The notes under the pieces are model-generated. The model saw only the letters and a list, made by a program, of their open reading frames with translations. It ran no database searches and was not told the DNA's origin. From Siphonodentalium dalli (lineage: Eukaryota; Mollusca; Scaphopoda; Gadilida; Siphonodentaliidae): DNA of 64,000 nt. Shown here in pieces: positions 58,075 through 64,000 of the stretch; within the stretch, counting starts at the first letter, position 1; the number at the start of each line of letters is the position of its first letter. Made by a program: the position numbers and the translations under genes. The stretch lies in assembly GCA_032622095.1 (NCBI GenBank), contig CP136067.1, positions 180,146,556 through 180,210,555 of the forward strand, written 5' to 3'.

Positions 58075-58170
58075 GCGCACACTCTGCAATGGATAGTTAA
58101 TATCGGCGCACACTCCGCAATGGATAGTTAATATCGGCGCACACTCCGCAGTGGATAGTTAATATCCCGC
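58075..58170. repeat. 31-bp tandem repeat, three units
   Basis: GCGCACACTCCGCAATGG recurs at 58075, 58106 and 58137. The hAT element inserted into the first GCGCACAC. Confidence 0.92.
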
Positions 58171-58234
58171 TTTTGTGACTTCAAAGTACAGAAGAGTACA
58201 TCTGAGTAACAACATTCATATTCATGCAGGCGCT

Positions 58235-58560
58235 CAGGAAATTAGATATAAGTTTATAAGGCTGATAAACTTCTATAACATTTGTCCCGGTTTGGCCCAT
58301 TTGTTTCTATAGTACTGGGACGCAGATAGCAACTAAATATAAAAACGATTCAGGAAATTAGATATAAGTTTATAAGGCTGATAAACTTCTATAACATTTG
58401 TCCCGGTTTGTCCCCAGGGTTTCTATAGTACTGGGACGCAGATAGCAACTAAATATAAAAACGATTTTGTAAGTTTCTGTTGTAATACCTGCCCCACTAC
58501 GAGCAAATAACCACTAGAAATAAAAACGATTCTATAATCTTCTGTTGCTTGTCCCACTCT
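58235..58560. repeat. 116-bp tandem repeat, left part
   Basis: CAGGAAATTAGATATAAGTT starts at 58235 and 58351; these two units are almost identical. Shorter diverged units follow, marked by GGGACGCAGATA, ACTA-AAATAAAAACGATT and TTGTCCC. The array is interrupted by the family C MITE and resumes at 58946. Confidence 0.9.
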
Positions 58561-58568
58561 GTCACAAT

Positions 58569-58937
58569 CAGCCTGTTCTGTCGAAAACCCGCACACTATC
58601 TGCTTATATCTAACTTGTTTTATGTATATAAGCTGCTTAAAACGGCCACGTTTTGAGTCGATAATGTGCTGAAAAGGTGAGCATATATTTAGTCACAGTA
58701 TCGACTCATAATGAGGCGATTCTAAGCAGATTATGTGCGGACAATGACACAGATAAGCCAACACACGACTTTTCGGGTGTACGCTCTTTAGCATGTGTTT
58801 TCAATGTGGCCCGCGCCATAAAACGAAATAACAGCTATGACTCCATTATCTGCTTATTTCATAATCAAATAATCACACAATGTACATATTTCACATCATA
58901 TAGGTCGATTATGGGCATATTTGTTAGAGGATATGAT
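58569..58937 (+). mobile_element. hAT-like MITE, family C, in the tandem array
   Basis: Flanked by the exact 8-bp duplication GTCACAAT (58561-58568, 58938-58945). Starts CAGCCTGTTCT and ends GGATATGAT. 369 bp, no transposase. It provides the uninterrupted reference for the copy at 17012-18647. Confidence 0.9.
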
Positions 58938-58945
58938 GTCACAAT

Positions 58946-59250
58946 AGTTACTACTGGGACGCAGATAAACACTAGAAACAAAACGATTATATAAGCTTTT
59001 GTGACACTTCTCCCGCTCTGTCCAAGAGTTTGAGACATAGATACAGGTGAGAAAGAACAATAATTTCTATAAGTTTCAAATGAAACGCAGATAACCACTA
59101 GAGAAATAAATATATCTTCTGTCAGATTATGTAATGCTTGTCCAACTCTGCCCTAAGAGCTTCTATTGAGAGGCAGATAACTACATATAAATACCTAAGT
59201 CTTGTAGCAGCTGATGTAACAGTCCCTCTCTGTCCCAAGACGTCCTACGT
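58946..59250. repeat. Tandem repeat, right part
   Basis: Three further diverged units with ACGCAGATAA-CACTAGAAA-AAA and CT-TCCCGCTCTGTCC words. Confidence 0.75.
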
Positions 59251-61439
59251 GGGACAAAACATATCCCCATAACTTTCTGCTCACGTTTCTTACAATTCTA
59301 CTTACATGCAGAAAAATGCTGGACATCGGCCGTCAACTGGACCTCGCATATTTTCTGCGGTTGTCTTCGCATGGAAATGCGTTGACAACACTGAGCTGGA
59401 GTCTCAACACAAAGAAGGCGATGTATCACCAGCAATTCATGTGAAATTTACCGATATTGTTTCCATTCCAGATCATGTTTCACAAGCCATGGACACATCT
59501 CAGAGGATCGAACATTGGACCGTATGGACACCTCGATATGTCCTACTGCCCACGGCATCAAAACTTGTGTCCGCGCTTTCCCTGCGGAGTTACCGCCCAT
59601 AGATAGGCAAACCTCAAATTGATTGTACTCAACTGTTATTTCGTATATAATTGAATATGGTTTTCGCAATCCTCTTGGTGGTTGTCAGTTCAGTGCGAAA
59701 ACGAACACCGGACGGGTCGGTCTTATATTTTTACATTGGGGTGGGGGGGGGGGCAAAATTTTCGAAAACAATTAATTTAAAATAACGAAGTTACGGGCCC
59801 TCAAAGTTTGCATTTTGAGCCGGGTTTACAATTTGCTAAATACGTCACCCAGTTTCGACGCAGGGTGGGGTCACTCCCATACACTTCAGATGAAAATACA
59901 CAAGCCATGATAACATATAGTCACACAACTTAACATTTTATGTTCCTAAAGTGCGATTCTTTCATCTCAAGATTTTAACTATTATTATACTTCCATGGTG
60001 TAACCAAGGAAGTATATTGTTTTTCTATTGAGGCAGTTTTCCGTTTATTTGGAAATACTCAGAAACTAACGGCAGTAGGAACGCGAAATCTTCAGGGAAT
60101 GTAGGCATCTAATGGTTACTCAAAATGAAGATATCGCGATTTCGGCCCAACATTTGATGACAGAAAAAGAAGAAGAAAACTATTTTTGTTATTTTTATTA
60201 CACTTAACCATTTTTTTAATCTCTGAAAGTATGAGGATTAGCAAACTAAATGTTGGCTAACAAGTTCTAACTAATCGTCATATAACGAATATTGTCCTCG
60301 CTTTCCTCCTGGAGTTATCTCCCTTTATCTGGAAAAATGTCATTTTGCTATCGGAAATTATGAGGAGCAGGGCATCCAAATTTGGACCACATGCACACCT
60401 CAATATGCCCTACTGACCACGTGCATCAAAACTTATGTCCGCGCTTTCCCTGCGGAGTTACCGCCCATAGATAGGCAAACGACACACACCAGGATGTATA
60501 AACTGAGGTCCAGCGCTATTATTTTTTTATCGCATATTCCGAATGGGAAGAGTTATTCGGACCCGAATATATCACTTAAAAGGTTTTTCTCCCAAGCATT
60601 TCCGCTATACGGGGAACGGAAAAATTACACATATTTTCCCCGAGATAAAAACTTTTCGACTAGTGGATGTGGTTAGTATTATCCACACGCAAGTTTAGTT
60701 CGATTTTCAAAGTTTTAGAATGGACGGTTTAACCCTGATAGCGTGTAACGTTGTTAACGGGTGGTATATATTACACAAATTCAAACCCACTCTTCCTGAC
60801 GCAAATTCAAACGGTCTTATCAAGGAGCAAGGCTAATGCATGAATATGTTCAGCGATATACTATAGGTATGCCCGCTCTGCTATGGAAGCAACCTGCCCA
60901 ACGGAGAGCGCACGGACACCCCGGGGAGGGTCGAGGCTTTTGGCAAATTCCACCGAAACTCGTAAAAGGGAAAAATGGAAAATCGCGAATCCAGTGTTTT
61001 ATATTTTGACACTGCATGTGTTTGGTAGTATAGACGGACAACATTAGTTTTAGAGCCGACGGGTACGCACTCAGCTAGCATTATGGATTGTGATATAGTT
61101 ATCTCTCGATTACAGTTAACTATTACAAAGATGTTAATGACTATAGTGTAGCGATGACGTATTGAAATACTAATTAATTAACTAAGCGGGCTTTCCTCCG
61201 CCATTAAAACTAAAAGATTCTGAATCCAAAACTGAAGGAAATATCCAATAAATGCGAAATAACAGAGTTATGGTACATTAATATGTTTTACATCCTTTTG
61301 ATCTACATGTCGATTACGATATAATCAGAAACGCCAAATTTCGTGACCGTTGAACAGGATTTTGGCGTCCTGGGGAGGGGTTATAATTAGCCCTAAAATG
61401 TATCCCTACCGAATAAAAATGAACTGATTGGCTGGGGTG
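59251..61439. other. No confident gene; dispersed repeat
   Basis: A 100-bp segment at 59511-59612 (TTGGACC... to ATAGATAGGCAAAC) recurs at 60380-60480, including CCGCGCTTTCCCTGCGGAGT. CTTCCATGGTGTAACCAAGGAAG near 59990 is a short inverted repeat. The 98-codon frame at 59306-59602 overlaps the repeat and is probably not a gene. Confidence 0.5.
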
Positions 61440-61512
61440 AATGTTGGCTCAGTGGGCCAGGACCATGATGCATTAGACTGTCGTTTGTCATCCACGCTGG
61501 CTCGAACCAAAT
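61440..61512 (+). mobile_element. tRNA-derived SINE head
   Basis: TTGGCTCAGTGGGCC (A box) and GGCTCGAACC (B box), with spacing expected for a type 2 RNA polymerase III promoter. No cloverleaf can be completed. Confidence 0.6.
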
Positions 61513-61693
61513 GACATAAACCTTTGGAATATATATCTTATTTAGAAATGTCAATGCAATTCCATCATCAGATCACAAAGCACCAATATGCATTCTCATG
61601 AAGAGGAACACACCTATACACATAACACACACATGGAATCGGAAACCATGGAAGTATATCTGATTCCATGGAATCTGACCTCTAGTTCAGTTT

Positions 61694-61903
61694 GTGATGG
61701 TTTCAGATGGAGCCGACAACAGCCACGGTGACTTGGACTCAGTTTACTGCGTTATCTGCTTAGATGACCTCACCGGAAATTACAGGAGGAAATCGGTGTC
61801 AAATCCAAAATCAGAGGCACTGCGTGGCGTAATGGAAGCAGCAGAGTTAAAAAATGACCATCTTCAAGGTGTCGATTTGGTACATTTCGAATGCAAACTA
61901 TGG
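61694..61903 (+). CDS. Possible exon with a Cys/His zinc module
   Basis: About 70 codons with VYCVICLDDLTGNYRRK early and VDLVHFECK at the end, i.e. C-x2-C ... H-x2-C, a plausible zinc-binding module. TTTCAG sits at the start (about 61699-61704) and ATG|GTAGCA at the end, so it may be an internal exon rather than a complete protein. The module recalls short C-x2-C/H-x2-C units seen in transposon-linked invertebrate proteins, but I cannot name a family. Function unknown. Confidence 0.35.
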
Positions 61904-62137
61904 TAGCACATAAAATACAGACGGTCATACACCCGGAATAAGCGAGCTGGTGATAGGACGTCTGACTGGTTGTTATTGTTGTTGTGTAGTTTCCGGCCGC
62001 AGGCCGGGTAGGATGGTCGGAACGCATTGTGCAATTCCCTTCACCCTTTCTTGATATATTCGATGAAAATCGATTATTGAGGCTGTTGATACTGTTCAGA
62101 TACGGAGGCTGACCGGAGGCAAAGTAGGTTCAGATGT

Positions 62138-62590
62138 TTAGCTTTTGCTGGTTGCTTTTAGCTTTTTTCTTTTTTTGTTTTTACTTTTCGGTGGATCTAA
62201 TTCGTCTAAGACTGCCTTTGCTTTCATCCTAGTCTCTTCTGCTTTCTTAATTGATTCGTCTACTCTGGCGAGATATTTAGCTGATTCTTTTATGTAGTTT
62301 TCTCTCCATAGGCGGGTGGCTTCTGTTTCTTGTTCGGTTGCCGGTGATATAGGATTGGCAGGCTCCGACTCGATGTATTCCGGAGTCTTCGGGATGAAGT
62401 CGGAGGTGTCCGCATCTGGCCGTGGAGGCGATGGTGGTGGTGATTCCATCTCCTGGACAGACTGGTCCGGGATTTCGACTGCATGGGAGGAGCTGGCTGG
62501 TGTAATGTCCGTCGCCTTCTTCTCTTTCCATGCGGCTAGTCTCTCGGCATCTCTTTTTTTCTTGATGGTGATTTCTTCTGACTGGACCAA
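62138..62590 (-). CDS. Hypothetical charged protein, 150 residues
   Basis: Starts at ATG (62590 on the minus strand). The N terminus is lysine-rich (KKKRDAERLAAWKEKK), the middle is proline/serine/glutamate-rich (MESPPPSPPRPD), the second half is probably helical (ENYIKESAKYLARVDESIKK), and the C-terminal tail KSKNKKRKKLK looks nuclear-localising. The composition is protein-like and unlike the surrounding AT-rich noise. No domain recognised; it could be a small gene, one exon, or an orphaned transposon ORF. Other frames over the same DNA are shadows. Confidence 0.45.
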   Translation of the reverse strand: MVQSEEITIKKKRDAERLAAWKEKKATDITPASSSHAVEIPDQSVQEMESPPPSPPRPDADTSDFIPKTPEYIESEPANPISPATEQETEATRLWRENYIKESAKYLARVDESIKKAEETRMKAKAVLDELDPPKSKNKKRKKLKATSKS

Positions 62591-62767
62591 GGGGCGTGTC
62601 TTTTAATATCCCTAAACCCCTCCCACTTCTAAGGGTTCCACACTCTATGGCTGCAAAAACTCCGCCCACGTCTCCCAAACCCTCAAAACCGAGTCATTGG
62701 AATCTGTTGCCTCCGCATTGAGATTAATGACATCTATCAACGCAGTTCTACCAGTGTCTACTGTTAA

Positions 62768-63158
62768 CCCTTTACCCAACAGAACGGCCCTGTGCCAATG
62801 CATTCTTTTATATATGCGAGTCGACCATAGGTCGCCTCGCATATATAAGAGAATGCATTGGCTTAACACATTAAAAATTATAAAATTGTTAAGGAATGTA
62901 AGACAAAATGGTAAAAAGTGTTAAAAAAGAGTTTTTTTAGGCCAATGCATTCTCTTATATATGCGAGACGACCTATGGTCGACTCGCATATATAAGAGAA
63001 TGCATTGGCACAGGGCATAACTGTAACTATCACAATGTGGTCAAGGAGCCGGTTCCAATGATATCCATATTTGTATGGTTCTATTGAGACAGACCGAAGA
63101 TATTTTAGGCTGTTGAAGCTTTATTTGGCCGGTTTTGGCCGGTTTGTTGGGTAAAGGG
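62768..63158 (+). mobile_element. piggyBac-type MITE with two palindromes (reference copy)
   Basis: Exact TTAA on both sides (62764-62767, 63159-63162). Ends CCCTTTACCCAAC and GTTGGGTAAAGGG. Palindromes at 62795-62861 and 62942-63008 in opposite orientation. Otherwise like 49870-50249. Confidence 0.93.
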
Positions 63159-63351
63159 TTAACGTAGTCGAAAATCTACGGGATAATAAAGATATCCATT
63201 CAATGTATAGTCAATTTTGGACTACTGTTAACGCAACACGGTCACATTGAATGTCATTTCAATGCGGTTGTAATATTCCTCAATTGGCGACAATAACCAT
63301 CAGTGAAACATAACGCAGTGGAGGTGATCGTAAACGGAATGATCCTTAGTG

Positions 63352-63682
63352 AACGTTCAGACGACCACTATTCAATCGTAAGAGGAAAGATTTCCATCGT
63401 AGGAAGTAACCGCTTGTTGAACTGCGCATGCTCAAGTCAAAAACTAATATCAAGCACTGATTGATTTCAGATGCAAAATCGTGGCGTATGCTTGGCCAAC
63501 TCCAATTGTGACGTAAAAATCGTAGCTGGAATGATCGTAGTGTAGTCAATCACATGCTTATATAACGAACGCACACGATATCAATCATCTACGACGACAT
63601 CGCAATCGTGCGAACAAAGTATGCACGATTTCGTTGGGCCCGATTCCTCCAATTACGATTGAATCGTAGTCGTCTGAACGTT
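63352..63682. mobile_element. 331-bp inverted-repeat MITE with ATCGTA motifs
   Basis: Left end AACGTTCAGACGACCACTAT, and right end its near reverse complement (AATCGTAGTCGTCTGAACGTT region). The inverted repeats are about 30 bp. The interior has many ATCGTA/ATCGTG words in one orientation. Duplication not resolved. Confidence 0.75.
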
Positions 63683-64000
63683 TGACCAGCGAAACACCAG
63701 GACATATTTGTCAATTTTTCATCATTTGTTATTATTTTTACAATTTTTTACAATTTTAATAATTTTTTCTTATATTCTTTAACTCTTTCAGTGCCAGACT
63801 TATTTTGTAGGTTTAGTGCCAGGGAATCTTACGTTTTTCATGGGCATCAAAATTATTACTATGAATACTTGGTGATAGTTTTGAGTTATAACATGCCCTA
63901 AGGTTTTATCCAGTTTTTAAATTCGCTATACCATGCTTAAGCTTACCCAAAAAAAATTCAATACAAATTTGTGCCGGCCTGACATGCCTGTTTGGCCGAC
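63683..64000. other. No feature recognised
   Basis: AT-rich up to the window edge. TTACAATTTTTTACAATTTT-type runs near 63740 resemble the AT-rich core of the palindrome elements. Confidence 0.4.

Noticed and set aside
58075-58170. CRISPR-like array
   Set aside because: Three contiguous 31-bp units without spacers, in a eukaryotic context. It is a minisatellite.
59306-59602. 98-residue protein-coding gene
   Set aside because: Its second half lies in a dispersed repeat also present at 60380-60480, and no domain is visible.

Overview
This is animal nuclear DNA: AT-rich, gene-poor, with intron splice signals and layer upon layer of transposable elements. tRNA-derived SINEs, one tail of the form gggcgacattaaaa, and the mix of TTAA, TA, hAT, Helitron and Ty3/gypsy elements suggest a marine invertebrate, perhaps a mollusc or another lophotrochozoan. 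That placement is an inference; no diagnostic gene is present. No bacterial operons, rRNA genes or CRISPR arrays are visible.

Only one host gene is convincing: a beta-1,3-galactosyltransferase-like (GT31) type II Golgi enzyme at 38108-39244, whose exon opens with a good splice acceptor. Weaker host candidates are a possible first exon (21717-21830), a cysteine/histidine zinc-module exon (61694-61903) and a charged 150-residue minus-strand frame (62138-62590).

Layout. 1-9.9 kb: short-repeat DNA, a 4.56-kb non-coding element with perfect 40-bp inverted ends (3875-8436) beside its own miniature (3593-3868), and hairpin elements. 12.9-14.4 kb: a TTAA-site MITE split by a 979-bp Helitron. 17.0-18.7 kb: a hAT-like MITE split by a truncated LINE. 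18.7-23.6 kb: several TTAA MITEs, two of them sharing one TTAA. 23.7-28.0 kb: diverged tandem repeats. 28.0-38.0 kb: a nearly intact Ty3/gypsy LTR retrotransposon (LTRs differing at about 2 aligned positions plus one 94-bp indel, 4-bp duplication ATTG) lying sense-oriented in the intron just before the glycosyltransferase exon. 39.3-44.3 kb: a TA-flanked palindrome-bearing element split by a 4.45-kb insertion that itself holds tandem arrays, a mariner-type MITE and a TTAA MITE. 46.7-64 kb: more MITEs, SINE-like units, LINE remnants and tandem repeats.

The strongest observations are these. First, a textbook -1 frameshift signal joins gag and pol in the LTR element: UUUAAAC, 5-nt spacer, 12-bp hairpin. 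Second, a 67-bp almost perfect palindrome occurs nine times and is the shared core of two element types with unrelated ends, one in TTAA and one in TA sites. Third, many insertions can be dated relative to one another because sibling copies in the same window show the empty site.
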